A stretch of 64,000 nt of DNA from Hippopus hippopus (taxonomy: Eukaryota > Mollusca > Bivalvia > Cardiida > Cardiidae). Every line of letters starts with the position of its first letter. Positions within the stretch are counted from its first letter, which is position 1. Below the pieces are notes generated by a model. The model did no database searches, was not told where the DNA came from, and saw nothing but the letters and a program-made list of their open reading frames with translations. The DNA is taken from positions 4,735,501-4,799,500 of the forward strand of contig OX328108.1 in assembly GCA_946811185.2 (NCBI GenBank), given 5' to 3'. This document shows positions 31,216 through 44,194 of this stretch, one piece after another. The translations under genes were made by a program, and so were the position numbers.

Positions 31216-31351
31216 CCTACTGAAACACAGTTTCTCAAAAGTAAATCCTTTGCATTTATAATCCTCATTTTGTATAAAGACTACTGAATGACTTTTGTAA
31301 ACTTCTGTGAGATTAACTCATATGTTCCATACATAGTGCTATGAATCAATA

Positions 31352-31575
31352 TGAGCCATGCTCTGTGAAAAGGGGGTTTAATGCATCTGAAAAAATTATT
31401 GACCCAGGTCAGCCTGCACAATTCATACAGGCTGACCCAAGTCAAAACTTTTTGCTATTTGTAAATTTTCAGCATGTCAAAGAAACAGTCTACTTCATGA
31501 TTCAGTTGGTTGTGAGACAAAATGGATTTTATGGATACATAGTTATGTGACGGCTTGCTTGGTATAATGCATAGT
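31352..31575 (+). mobile_element. C MITE without H insertion
   Basis: gagccatgctctgtgaaaag, ggtttaatgcatctg and an inner hairpin ggtcagcctgca...caggctgacc. This copy gives the empty version of two H target sites. Its right end runs into half an R hairpin (31570-31612). Confidence 0.75.
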
Positions 31576-31895
31576 GCAGTCTGACCTTTGATCTACACTG
31601 TCCCCTTTCTGGATAATGGCACCTTTCAGATTGGTCTAACTATCATTTCAGAGGCTTGGGTTTTCAGTGATAAGACAAGATGTTCTGAAAAATTACATAT
31701 GTGCAATTCTTTTACATAACTGTCAAAACTAAGATAAATAGCTCTATAATTATGTGCGTATTTGACCTTGATAGGTGCAGTGAGAGACAAGGTCATTTAT
31801 GTAACTAGATCTAGTTATGTCAAAGCCCTGATGGGGAAAATACAAGAGGGCCATAATTGTTGCATCTTGCTCATCTGAGCTAATAACAACATATT

Positions 31896-32127
31896 TGTAA
31901 CTCTTTACCACACAACAAAATGTTAGCATAATCCAAATTGAAAGCATTTGTAGACAACAAATTAAAGGTTGCACAAAACATAAAAATGATCTTTCGAAGA
32001 TTAGAAAACATTGTGGGAATACAAAAAATTGTTGGTTATCAGCATTTTGTCTACTGTTCCCACAATGTTTACACATGCCCTCTTCCTCAAGGTTATGAAA
32101 ACTTTGTACTGATAGGTAAGGGATTAA
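31896..32127 (+). mobile_element. H MITE with drifted core
   Basis: Ends gtaactctttaccacac / ataggtaagggattaa. The arms read attgtgggaatacaaaaaat and its partial inverse. Confidence 0.78.
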
Positions 32128-32211
32128 ATAATTGCTCATTTCTTAACTTTAGACTGTCGTTACTAAGAGAACAAGAAATATTCCTTGCAAACACACTAAC
32201 ATAATTTTTCG

Positions 32212-32431
32212 CTGAATGAGATGAGAAAATTTCAGACCCTTCTGATTTAAAGTACATGCATTTGCAAACAACAATCAAAATTTGCTCAAATGATGGAAAT
32301 TTTCTATGAAGGGGTAAAAAACATTCTGGAAAAAGGAGAAAGTGCTGGTTTCCAGCATTTTCTCATGATGTTTTTAAAAGTGTCCTCTTTCAAGGTCATT
32401 AAAACTTGGGATGATGTGTTAAAGGTTTAAG
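32212..32431 (+). mobile_element. H MITE, left end decayed
   Basis: Recognised by catttgcaaacaacaa, a shortened right arm (ttttctcatgatgttt) and right end gtgttaaaggtttaa. Confidence 0.72.
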
Positions 32432-32443
32432 GAATATATTATA

Positions 32444-32672
32444 TTAACCCTTTACCAGACAATCATGGGTTTTCACGACCCTGCGAAAGAAGGCTTTTGA
32501 AAACATTGTGGGAAAAGGAGAAAATGCTGGTAACCAGCATTTCCTCCTTTTCTCAAAATGTTTTCTATCTCATCACAAACAAATCTTTCCATTTGATCAA
32601 TATTTTATATGTTGTCTGCAAGCACTTTCAATTTTGACTGGTCTTAAACTTTTTCTTGAGGTAAAGAGTTAA
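32444..32672 (-). mobile_element. H MITE, full length
   Basis: TTAA at 32444 and 32669; CCCTTTACCAGAC / GAGGTAAAGAG. Inverted relative to its neighbour 12 bp away. Confidence 0.9.
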
Positions 32673-32751
32673 GACACAAGAACTTCAAATGAAAACAGTA
32701 TGAGATGATAGACATAAAATGAAACACAATGATAAGCACGACATGACCATG

Positions 32752-35013
32752 CAACAAGAGGGCCATGATGGCCCTGAAGTCGCTCACCTGAGTCTTTTGA
32801 CCAAACATGACCCATTTTCAATCTCTTTTGAGATATCATGACAAACATTCTACTAAGCTTTTATAATTATTGGACTTAAAATTTGGCCTCTAGCATGTAC
32901 ACAAGCTTTTTCTAGAATTTCTCTCAGTATCCTACTTTTTTGCCAACCATAGCCAATTTTCCCATTGCAGACATTATCAAAACAAAGATCCTGACCACCT
33001 TTCATAAGTATTGGACAGAAAATGTGGCCTATAGAGCATACACAGGCTTTTTCTAAGATTTGACCTAATGACCTAGTTTTTGACCCAACATGACCGATTT
33101 TCGAAGTCATCTGAGATGTCATCAAGACAAACAATCTGACCAAGTTTCGTGAGTTTTGGACTAAAAATGTGGTCTCTAGAGCATACACAAGGTTTTTCTA
33201 AGATTTGACCTAGTGACATATTTTTGACCAAACATGTACAATTTTTGAACTCTTCCGAGATATCATCAAGTCAAACATTCTGACCAACTTTCAAGAAATT
33301 TGGACTGAAAATGTGACCTCTACAGCGTACACAAGGTTTTTCTAAGATCTGACCTAGTGACCTAATTTTTTGCCCGACATGACCCATTTTCAAACTTGTC
33401 CGAGATATCATCAAGACAAAAATTCTGACCATATTTCAAGAGTTTTGGACCAAAAATGTGGCCTCTAGAGTGTACACAAGGTTTTTCTAAGATATGACCT
33501 AGTGACCTACTTTTTGACCTGACATGACCCATTTTTGAACTCGTCCAGGCTATCATCAAGACAAACATTCTGACCAAATTTCAAGAGTATTGGACTGAAA
33601 ATGTGGCCTCTAGAGTGTGCACAAGGTTTTTCTAATATTTGACTTAGTGACCTAGTTTTTGGCCCAGCATGACCCATTTTCCAACTCATTTGAGATATCA
33701 TCAAGACAAACATTCTGACCAAGTTTCATGAGAATCTGACTGAAAATGTGGCCTCTAGAGCATACACAAAATTTTTCTAAGATTTGACATAGTGACCTAG
33801 TTTTTTGCCCGACATGACCCATTTTCAAACTCGTCCGAGATAACATCAAGACAAACATTCTGCCAAAATTTCAAGAGTATTGGACTAAAAAGGTGGCATC
33901 TAAAGTGTGCACAAGGTCTTTTTAAGATTTGACTTAGTGACCTAGTTTTTGGCCCAGCATGACCTTTTTTCCAACTTGTCCGAGATATCATCAAGACAAA
34001 CATTCTGACCAAGTTCCATGAGTATCTGACTGAAAATGTGGCCTCTAGAGCATACACAAGGTTTTTCTAAGATTTGACCTAGTGACCTAGTTTTTGACCC
34101 AACATGACGCACTTTCAAACTCGTCCAAAATATCATCAAGACAAACATTTTGACCAACTTTCAATAGTTTTGGACTGAAAATGTGGCCTCTAGAGCGTAC
34201 ACAAGGTTTTTCTAAGATTTGACCTAGTGACCTAATTTTTGACCCGACATGACCCATTTTCAAACTCGTCCGAGATATCATCAAGATAAACATTCTGACC
34301 AAGTTTCATGAGTATTGGACTGAAAATGTTGCCTCTAGAGCGTACACAAGGTTTTTCTAAGATTTGACCTAGTGACCTAGTTTTTGACCCGACATGACCC
34401 ATTTTCGAACTTGTTCGAGACATCATCAAGGCAAACATTCTGAGCAAGTTTCATAAGTATTGGACTGAAAATGTTGCCTCTAGAGCGTACACAAGGTTTT
34501 TCTAAGATTTGACCTAGTGACATAGTTTTTGATCTGACACGACCAATTTTCGAACTCGTCCCAAGATATTATCAAGACAAACATTCTGATCAACTTTCAA
34601 GAGATTTGGACTAAAAATGTGGCCTCTAGAGCGTACACAAGGTTTTTCTAAGATTTGACCTAGTGACCTAGTTTTTAACCCGAGATGACCCATTTTCGAA
34701 CTCATCCGAGAAATCATCAAGACAAATATTCTGACCAACTTTCAAGAGTATTGGACTGAAAATGTGGCCTATAGAGCGTACACAAGGTTTTTCTAAGATT
34801 TGACCTGGTAACCTAGTTTTTGACCCGACGTGACCCATTTTCGAACTCGTCTGAGATATCATCAAGACAAACATTCTGACCAAGTTTCATGAGTATCCGA
34901 CTGAAAATGTGGCCTCTAGAGTGCACACAAGGTAAAAGTTGACGACGGAAGACAGACACAGCACGATCACAGAAGCTCACCTTGAGCAATTCGCGCTCAG
35001 GTGAGCTAAAAAT
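32752..35013 (+). mobile_element. P element 2 with about 14 x 145-bp core
   Basis: Head gagggccatgatggccct and gtcgctcacctgag. The 145-bp core unit (tctaagatttgacctagtga, atcatcaagacaaacattct, aaaatgtggcctctagagcg) is repeated about 14 times. Tail cacagcacgatcacagaagc, hairpin gagcaattcgcgctc, aggtgagctaaa. The hairpin about 10 bp before CTAA resembles a Helitron-type 3' end. Confidence 0.85.
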
Positions 35014-35070
35014 GCAGTAACCATAATGGAAATAAACACAACTTATAAACAGTGTAAAAATTCAAGATTT

Positions 35071-35345
35071 TTTCCCAGCCTCCAAATAGTTCAAGTGGTA
35101 GAGCATAGGACTCGTAAGCATCATGTTTTTAAACCACCTGAGGGTGTGGGTTCTGGCCCCACAGCTGAGAATCTACTATTACTACTAGTCTTTTGGATGA
35201 GGCATTAAACCGAGGTCCCGTGTGACTGTGCTATACACTGAGAACATAAACAAAACTAGGCATTACACACAGAATGTGTTTCCTCCTGTATCCTGTACCA
35301 TCTTCCATAACAAAACTCACAGTCTCTTGGGGGTGTCGCCCATAT
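35071..35345 (+). mobile_element. tRNA-derived SINE, second type
   Basis: Head with A-box-like gttcaagtggtagagcatag and B-box-like gggttctggcccc, then tctactattactactagtct and a body ending near the start of the next P element. The head differs from the SINE at 21622. Confidence 0.6.
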
Positions 35346-35366
35346 GGGCAAATGGTGGCAACAATA

Positions 35367-36478
35367 AGCAACAAGAGGGCCATGATGGCCCTGTATCGCT
35401 CCACTGGCTAATAAGTGAAAACCTTACAAGCCAAACATTACAATACTTGGCTAAATAGTTTCGAACTAGTAGACATACAAAATTTTCTCTATAAAATCCC
35501 ATGAGAAAGTTATGACCCAAGGGGAAAGCCATTTTTGACCACAGAGCTATAATTACTTGAATCCTGGTAGAGGTCCACAAGATAAAGCTCTATACCAAAT
35601 AATACAGGTCTAGAATGTGTGGTTATATACAAGAAGATTTTCAAAGTTTCTTCAATGAGAGGCCCTGTAAAACATGAGACCCCTGAGACAGAGCTAAATT
35701 TGGTAGCCCTAGTTCTTATGGTTAGTAACAAGAAGATTTCTAAAGTTTTCACTATATAAGCCCATGTGCAACTTGTGACCCCCGAGGTGGGATCAAATTT
35801 GACCCTAGGGCTATAATTTGGGCACTCTTGGTACAGGCCCACTAGATAAAGCTACATGCAAAATTTGGTAGCCCTAGGCTTTATGGCTAAGTACAGGAAG
35901 ATTTCTAAAGTTTTCTCTGTATAAGCCCATGTAAAACTTGTGACCTCCAGGGCAGGGTCAAATTTGACCCTATGGCTATAATTTAGGCACTCTTGGTGGA
36001 GGTCTACTAGATAAAGCTACATGCAAACTTTGGTAGCCCTAGGCCTTATGGCTAGGTACTGGAAGATTTCTAAAGTTTTCTCTACATAAGCCTATGTAAA
36101 ACTTGTGACCCACGGGGCAGAGCCAATTTTGACCCTATGGCTATAATTTGAAGAAACTTGATAGAGGTCTAATAGATAAAGCTACATGCAAAATTTGGTA
36201 GCCCTAGGCCTCATGATTTCAGACAAGAAGATTTTCAAAGATTTCCAATATTTTTAAGTTTTGTTGCCATGGCAACCAGAATTTATGAAGGAATCAAATT
36301 CTTTCAAGAAATTCTGAAGAGAACCATGGTAGGATCATTTCTGTGAATTTCATCAAAATTGGATAGGTAGTTTCAGAGAAGATGTTTGTAATAAGTTAAC
36401 ACACGGACAGATGGATGCACGACCAACACCGGGGCATGACATAAGTCCGCTGGCCTTTGGCCAGCGGAGCTAAAAATC
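35367..36478 (+). mobile_element. P element 3
   Basis: Head gagggccatgatggccctgt then atcgctccactggc. The core has about five units of roughly 150 bp (tataagcccatgtaaaactt, ttggtagccctaggc, gattataattt-type spacers). Tail hairpin ctggcctttggccag and cggagctaaaaa. The ends match P5, the head also P2/P4; the core is unrelated to theirs. Confidence 0.8.
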
Positions 36479-36623
36479 AAGGTTTTTTCCAATTAGCACA
36501 TGGTATTTTGAAGACAACTGTTCTATATGAAAGGATACTGACCTCACATAAGTTTTGATTAGATCAGTGATCTATTTTGGTCCAAACAGAGACATGGGAA
36601 ATGAGAATTATTTTTTTGCTTCT

Positions 36624-36852
36624 TTAACTTTTAACCAAACAATAAAATTTCAGACTGTACCAAATTGAAAGCATGTGCAGACGGCAAACAAAATTTTGCA
36701 CTAATATGGAATTTTTTTCTTTGATGGGTAGAAACCATTGTTGAAAAAGGAGAAAATGCTGGTTACCAGCATTTTCTTCATTGGCCACAATAATTCAAAT
36801 AGTCCAGTTCCTACGGGTTGTTAAAACTCTGGATGATATGGTAAAGGGTTAA
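36624..36852 (+). mobile_element. H MITE, full length
   Basis: TTAA at 36624 and 36849; the right arm is decayed (ttcttcattggccacaataa). Confidence 0.88.
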
Positions 36853-37055
36853 ATCTGTACCATACAATCCTGAGTTTTAAAGACCCTGAAACATTCTAGG
36901 AAAAGAAAATGCTGATTGCCAGCATTTTCTCCTTTTCCTGGAATGTTTTCTACCTTATCAGAGACAAATTCCATCACCTGAGCCACATTTGAATTGTCTT
37001 CTGCAAATATTTTCAATTACGACGTCTACATTTTTGTTGTGTGGTAAACAGTTCA
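36849..37055 (-). mobile_element. H MITE with covarying arms
   Basis: Shares TTAA 36849-36852 with the preceding copy. Left arm attctaggaaaag and right arm cttttcctggaat carry matching changes; the one unmatched site would be a G-U pair in RNA. Confidence 0.8.
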
Positions 37056-37184
37056 GTATTAGATTCTTATAAAGTTAAATAACGATGTTAGTTCTCTCTG
37101 CAGCACTTTTTACAGACCCTTTTGAAAAATGCACAATTTTGTTGTCTTACGAACAAAGTCCGTAACAAAGAAACAAATGCATAG

Positions 37185-37725
37185 CTGAAATACAAACCTC
37201 ATCTGGTAGGATTCGAACCCACGGCGAACAAGATCCTCGTTTTTCGAGGTTTAAAAGACCAATACCATAACCACTGAGCTAAAGAGATATCTCCCCAACG
37301 CAGTTGTTAGGTATTGTATTTAAATCGGGACGAAGCCATGCATGAAGGAGTGGTCTCCCATAACACACCCCCTCTTAAAGTCATCATTTATTGATGACTC
37401 AAAGCCGTATTAGGCAGTAAGTCTATTATTTAGACAACAAATGTCCATTTTTGGACAACAAATGGGATTAATGGCTCAATGGCCAATCCCGGACGAGCCC
37501 CCATCTTACGAATAAAGTCCGTAACAAAGAAACAAATGAATAAATGCATAGCTGAATACAAACCGCATCTGGCGGGATTCAAACCCACGGCGGACAAGAT
37601 CCTCCTTTTTCGAGATGCAAAAGACCAATACCATAACCACTGAGCTAAAGATATATCTCCCCCAATGCAGTTGTTAGGTATTGTATTTAAATCAGGACGA
37701 AGCCATGCATGAAGGAGTGGTCTCC
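37185..37725 (-). mobile_element. Pair of tRNA-like SINE units, directly duplicated
   Basis: Two copies (about 37185-37375 and 37535-37725), both with the minus-strand head tttagctcagtggttatggt and B box gggttcgaatcc / gggtttgaatcc. The second is slightly changed. Each continues into gttgttaggtattgtattta and gccatgcatgaaggagtggt. Confidence 0.65.
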
Positions 37726-37828
37726 TGTAACAGTTGAAAGCACGGGAACACCAAACAAAAGTACAGAAAGACACTATGTTTTAATAATTGAATGAAACAT
37801 TGATGTATACAATGACAGACAAAAAACA

Positions 37829-38655
37829 AACAACAAGAGGGCCATGATGGCCCTGAAGTCGCTCAACTGAGTCTTTTGACCAAATATGACCCATTTTTAA
37901 TCTCTTTCGAGATATTATGACAAACATTCTATCAAGCTTTCATAATTATTGGACTGAAAATTTGGCCTCTAGCTTGTACACAAGCTTTTTCTAGAATTTC
38001 TCTCAGTGACCTACTTTTTAGCCAAACATAGCCCATTTTCCCATTGTAGATATTATCAAAACAAAGATTCTGACCACCTTTCAAAAGTATTGGACAGAAA
38101 ATGTGGCCTCTAGAGCATACATAAGGTTTCTCAAAGATTTGACCTAGTGACCTAGTTTTTGACCTGATATGACCCATTTTGGAACTTGTCCAAGATATCA
38201 TCAAGACAAACACTCTGACCAACTTTCAAGAGTTTTGGACTGAAAATGTGGCCTCCAGAGCGTAAACAAGGTTTTTCAAAGGTTTGACCTAGTGACCTAG
38301 TTTTTGACCTGACATGACCCATTTTCTAACTTGTCTGAGATATTATCAAGACAAACATTCTGACCAAGTTTCATGAGTATCGGACTAAAAATGCGGCTCT
38401 AGAGCGTACACAAGGTTTTTCTAAGATTTGACCTAGTGACCTAGTTTTTTACCTGACATGACTCATTTTCGAACTCGTCCGAGATATCATCAAGACAAAC
38501 ATTCTGACCAAGTTTCATGAGTATCTGTCTGAAAATGTGGCCTCTAGAGCGTATACAAGGTAAAAGTTGATGACGGATGACGCACGACGGATACCGGACA
38601 CAGCACGATCACAAAAGCTCACCATGAGCACTTCGTGCTCAGGTGAGCTAAAAAT
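37829..38655 (+). mobile_element. P element 4, short relative of P2
   Basis: Same head, 145-bp core unit and tail as P2 but only four to five core units. The tail hairpin gagcacttcgtgctc is perfect. Confidence 0.85.
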
Positions 38656-38660
38656 AAAAT

Positions 38661-38874
38661 TTAACCCTCTATGATACAAAATCATGTTTTCACCACTCTC
38701 AGGAAGATGGTGTGATACGCCACTGTGAAAGAAGACAATATGCTGGTAAACAGCATTACCTCCTTTACCCACAGTGTTTTAAACTCATTTCAGTAACAGA
38801 TTCAATCACTTTAGCCACACCTAGTTTATCTGCAAATGTCACTATGCATCTGGCAAAGTCTTGCAAAGAGTTAA
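38661..38874 (-). mobile_element. H MITE, full length
   Basis: TTAA at 38661 and 38871; CCCTCTATGATAC left end. Starts 6 bp after P4. Confidence 0.8.
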
Positions 38875-39040
38875 AAATATCACAAAGATCTTTTCGTAAG
38901 ATGGTAAAGAAGACTTTGGAAAACATTGTGGGAGGAGAAGAAAATGCTGGTTTCCAGCATTTTCTCCCTTCCCCATTCTGTTTCAAAGAGCCTTTTTTGT
39001 CAAGGTCGTTGAAAGACAGGATAGTCTGTTAAAGAGTTAA
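38871..39040 (+). mobile_element. H MITE, shortened, sharing a TTAA
   Basis: Uses TTAA 38871-38874 of the previous copy; right TTAA 39037. Core gctggtttccagc; arms partly decayed. Confidence 0.75.
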
Positions 39041-39064
39041 AATATTCCTTTCTGCAGACAACTT

Positions 39065-39290
39065 CAACATCATCCAGCAGAATACTTTTTAAAACATTGT
39101 GGTAAAAGGAGAAACTGTTGGTAACAAGCATTTTCACAGTACAACCATGCTTTCCCTAATATTCATGTATTAGCCCTTTAGCAAACAATCCTAGGTTTTA
39201 AACAAACCTGACAGAGAAGGCTTTTAGTAAAATTGTGGGAAAAGCAGAAAATCCTGGTAACCATGATTTAACATGTTTTTATAGTCTACT
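39065..39290 (-). mobile_element. Two H MITE fragments
   Basis: Core-type sequences at 39080-39155 (ttaaaacattgtggtaaaag) and 39172-39290 (gccctttagcaaacaatcct ... gtaaccatgattt). Neither is complete. They lie immediately downstream of the SNF8 stop. Confidence 0.6.
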
Positions 39291-39393
39291 GCAAATCTGG
39301 TTGTTTGTTGGGGAGAGTTGTGTTAGGCTAGTACAGTATTTTATAAATGTATAAACGTCAAAACCAGTCCAAATGTCTGGCTTCAGTTTTTCA

Positions 39394-39498
39394 CTATGAA
39401 ACCGGTCTTGATGCATTGAATAAACTAGGGAACCAGTATTGTCTCTCTGGTGATGACTGATCGTCTACCCACACAAGTCCTTCCTTAACAAGATAATT
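39394..39498 (-). CDS. SNF8: SNF8 exon 8 (residues 214-247 and stop)
   Basis: Acceptor ttttcag is followed by NYLVKEGLVWVDDQSSPERQ and YWFPSLFNASRPVS, then TAG. The conserved tail motifs are present; the end is several residues shorter than the acidic C terminus of vertebrate SNF8. No canonical AATAAA was found close behind the stop. Confidence 0.92.
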   Translation of the reverse strand, partial: NYLVKEGLVWVDDQSSPERQYWFPSLFNASRPVS

Positions 39499-42400
39499 CT
39501 GAAAACAATAGATAAACATCATTATTCATAATAGGATCATTTTATCCATCTATCATTTCCTGTAATAATTCTTTCAACCCTTTACTACATGACCCCAACC
39601 CTGAGAAAGAAAGTAACCAGCATTTTCTCCTTTCCCTAAAATTTTTTCTACCCTTCTCAAAATAAACTTCAATTTTTGAGTCACATTTATTTTGTCATCT
39701 GCAAATGCTTTCAATTTGGACCAGTCTAAAATTTTGTCTTTTGGTAAAGTATTTAGTAATCAAATGTTACAAAAACCTTCATATAAAACGGGAGTATAAC
39801 TTCTGCAGACAAATTTTTTTTTGTTTGGCAGCAAAGACCATGTTTAAAAATCACTGTGGCAAATGGTAAAAGTGCTTGTTCTGCAGAATTTTCATATATA
39901 CCACAATGTTTAAACACCTACATGTATTCATGTTTTGAACTTTATCTGTAATCCACTCAACCCTTTAGCACACAATCCCAACAAATAGCATTTTCTCCTT
40001 TTCCCACAATGTTTTCTACCCTATCAACGACAAGTTTCATCATTTGAGCCTGATTTAACCCTTTACCACACAATCCCAAGTTTTAACGACCCTGAGGAAG
40101 AAGCCTTTTGAAAACTTTGTAGGAAAAGGAGAAAATGCGGGTAACCAGCATTTTCTCCTCTTCCCACAATGTTTTCTTCCCTATCAAAGGAAAATTTCAC
40201 CTTCTAAGCCACATTTAAATTTTCGTCTGCAAATGCTTTAATTAGGAGGAGTCTAAAATCTTGTTGTTTGGTAAAGAGTTAAATAGTTACCAACAGATGC
40301 TTTCATTTTGGACAAGTCTACATTTTTGTTGTGTGGTAGATCTAGCTACATAATATGCAAATTTTAACAAGCATACTTTTGAAGTCATCTTTTGCTAATT
40401 TGCTTCAGATAGTGCTGAGCTGAAGATGTAACCCTTACCTAAAGACAGATAATAAAGTACATTGTTCCCTTGGAATAGTGAGAAAAAGAAATAAAAAAGA
40501 ATGTAGCTCTGAACATCACAACCTTGACAGCCTAACTCTAATTGAGCTATGCTGCAGGAAAACGAGGTTTAATACATGCATTATACCTTGCAATTCATCG
40601 CTTAACTCTTTACCAAACGCTAAAATTTTAGGCTAGTCTAAAATGAAAGCATTTGCAGACGACAAAATAAATGTGACTGAAAAACTAAAATTTGTTGTGG
40701 GAAGGGTAGGAAACATTGTGGGAAAAGGAGAAAATGCTGGTTACCAGCATTTTTTTCTTTTCCCACAGTGTTTTCAAAGGCTACTTTCTTAGGGTCGTTA
40801 AAAGTCGGAATTCTGTGGTAAAGGGTTAATTATGAATTCATAAAATCCATTTTGTCTAGGAGCTGAATGAAGGAGGTAGAATGGACCCTTCACATGCAGA
40901 AAATTTAACAATAGTAAAATGTTTCGGTCCAGGTCAGCCTTCACAGATTGTGCAGACTGGCATGGGTCAGTACCTCCTGCAGATGTATTGAACCTCTTTT
41001 TCTCAGAGTAGGGTTGAATTATATGCTAAATATATAAACAAAATGTATATGACTCCCTTTACCAAAACTTACCCTGAACAAAAAAAGTGAACAGGGAAAT
41101 ATGCTTGTAGCCATCATTTACTCATTTTTCTACAATGTTTGCTTGCAAATGTTTCCAATACAGAATAGTGGACCTTTTGAAAAATATTACAGGAAAAGGA
41201 GAAAATGCTGGTAAACAGCATTTTCTCCATTTCCAACAATGTTTTCTACCCTCTCAAAGACAATACATACCAGTAACACCAGGTACTTACCAATGCCCTG
41301 TTTGTTCTTTCTTCTTCCCATTTTTGTTCCTTCATTAACTGACTTTTGGTGACATAAGATGTGCTCTGTAATGCAAATAAAGTGATGTCATATAAAATTG
41401 ACTGATTGATTGTATGGTGTTTAATGCCGTTTCAACATTATTTCAATTAAATTGCGGTGGTAAGTGCTTTCCTGGAATTTCTTTTTACTAGTACTCTGCA
41501 AAATATTCTTTCCAAGCCACTGGCTGCTTTCCACATAACCATTGTTGAAACAATGATCAGCCATTAGAGAGGAATGATTTCTGTCACAACAACTATCACA
41601 TATGAAATTTATTTATACCTTATGAACACATTTATTTTGTGTCAATCATACAGCAAACCACTTTGGCAAACATTGTGATAAAATGAGGAATTGCTTGCCC
41701 ATACCAGACACCATGTTTTGTGGCATCTGCTCTGTATATAGTGTTTGTCTTTGTTCATTTTTTATATACATAAGGCATGAAATTGTACTGGCATATAAAA
41801 CTATAGTCACTTTTGTGGCTTCATGACAAATACTTCACCTGGCAGTTGCAAGATTGCATAGATTACGACGGATAGAAAATGTATAATTTGGACTTTGCTC
41901 CAATCTACTCTTTCAATCGAGGGTACTGCATGATGCTCGTCACCTGACTGTGTATGACCTTTGCCTTGCATATTCATGTAGCTGGCAAGAAAGTGGAGCT
42001 GAGGTACACAACACAGCTCTGCTGTCACAACAATCTTTGTCACAAGAACCTAACAGAAATTTACTCGAGGATGTTGGAATCTTATATCGAGAGTGTAGTG
42101 AAACGATTTTAAAGATATTAGAAATGTAAATTTTTATGTGCACATTAATATTCAGCATTTTTGGATTGCCTAAAGAAGGGGAAAAGACGTGATCCTACAA
42201 AAAGACAAGTGCTCCATTTCCCAAGTTGAAACAACAAGTAGTCTAGCTTTATATTTTTCGATGGGGTGTGTGAAAATGACTCTAGCGAAAGACTCTCCCA
42301 TTGTTTACAATTTTGACCTGACGCAATTTTCTCCCGACTAAGATTCATTTTAAATAACAAATCTGAAACTTCTTTTCATTCTTTGGGACTATAGATATCG

Positions 42401-44162
42401 CTAATTTATTGATTTAAACACATTTCTACATACGGCTAAAATGAGTAGATGGGGAACTTTTAACTTATTTTAGTGTGCATAATCAAAATACTACTTTGAT
42501 GGAAAAATATAGAATCAAGTGACAGATGGTATAGATCAAAGATCAGAGCAAATGTTCCATGGGGTCTGTTTTCGATCCATGTAGTGAGGTAATGGTATTC
42601 AAGCTATCTATAGAGGTGAAAAGGCAGTTACCTGTGCCTTCTGTATGACTGTCGTGTGGTCCAGACTTAACTCCCCTGGTACAGATTGTATCATGTATGT
42701 GCCACCTAGTGGTATCACAGTAAATCCACTCCCTAATGTCTTCAGTTTCTTTATTGCACGTAAAAGGTCGTCTCTGAAAATAAGAATGACGAATTTAAGG
42801 GAGAAGTAGAGTGCCAAATAAAAGCAATGGACAAGTTAACCTTTTTACCAAACAACCCTGAGTTTTTAAAAAACCCTGAAGGAGATGGCTTTTGAAAACA
42901 TTGTGAGAAAACAAGAAAATGATAGTAACCAGCATTTTCTCCTTTTTCAAAAATATTTTCTTCCCTATTTGGAAACATACACCCAATTTCATTCAAGACA
43001 AATTGGTTTTCTGCAGATGTTTTATAATTGGAAGAGCCTAAACTTTGTCATTTGGGAAAAGGTAGATTAGAAGTAAGCTCTTTGTATGACATTATTTTCC
43101 ACACGATTACAGAAAATGTTTTTGATTTCCATGTAATCAAGCTTTTCCTTATTTGCAACATTTACAAAAGTTTTCTGAACATCCAAAATTAGTCTTGATC
43201 TAATGAGTAACAAGTAATCATTCCAAAGGCCACATTGTTCTAAAAAGTGATGTGGGGCCAGCCAAAGACACTGCCTGCACATGGCTACATATTAATTTCA
43301 AGATACCTGTATAAATGAATGAGCAATTGGGACATACCAAGGCCTGCACATCTTCAAAAGATATATACCCTGTACCACATAACTAAATTTTGGACTTGTC
43401 CAAGTTGAAAGGATTTGCAGTTGTCACAGTGACCCTAACTCAAAACATGATATTTTGTCTTTGAAACGGAACAAAACATTGTGGGAAAAGGAGAAAATGT
43501 TGCTTACCAGCATTTTCTCCTTTTTCCCACAATGTTTTCATAAGCTATTCCATAAGGCTTCCACAAAACTTGGGATTGAGAGGTAAAGGGTTAACACTAA
43601 GAGTGTAGAATAAACCTAATAGACTCTTTCCTGTCTAGAAATACGGCCCAGATAAATACAATGCCATGGTTGCTTTTGTATGCAGTGATTAAGCAAAACG
43701 GACAGTCAAGATTAAAGATCAGACTGCATATTTAGTGCAGTCTGATCTTGATCTACACTGGCCACAAAGGCAACTATACTTGTCAGAGACACTTTAAAAG
43801 TCATAAATCTTTTATTTTATTTTGGTAGTTTATCAAGAAACAATGGCAGAATATGGTTTGTTATTTCATGCTTTTCGGTAGTTTATCGAGAAATAACGGT
43901 GAAATATTGTTCGATATTTCATGGTTACAACCAGTGGAAAAAAAAAAGATTTTATTTTTTAACTCTTCAATTGAAGGCGGAAAGAGTAGTTCCCGCTCAC
44001 TAGTTACCAAGGTAAACAGCATGTGCCATTCAACCAGGTGGAAATATGACATAATTTACACTGCATTTCTCGTGCTTTACATGATCTTGTAATGTATTGT
44101 TATGCTGAGGGGGTATACCACAGGAAATTACTGAAAACAACTGTACTCGATTTTGATGCAAG

Positions 44163-44194
<32 letters not shown>

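Noticed and set aside
32853..34883. Series of about 71-codon minus-strand ORFs (MVRMFVLMIS...SRGHIFSP...)
   Set aside because: Each is one 145-bp P2 unit. 145 is not divisible by three, so successive units are in different frames and cannot form one protein.
37220..37290. Possible tRNA gene on the minus strand (gctcagtggttatggtattg)
   Set aside because: Two near copies sit in identical repeat contexts with a worn anticodon arm, so they are SINE heads.
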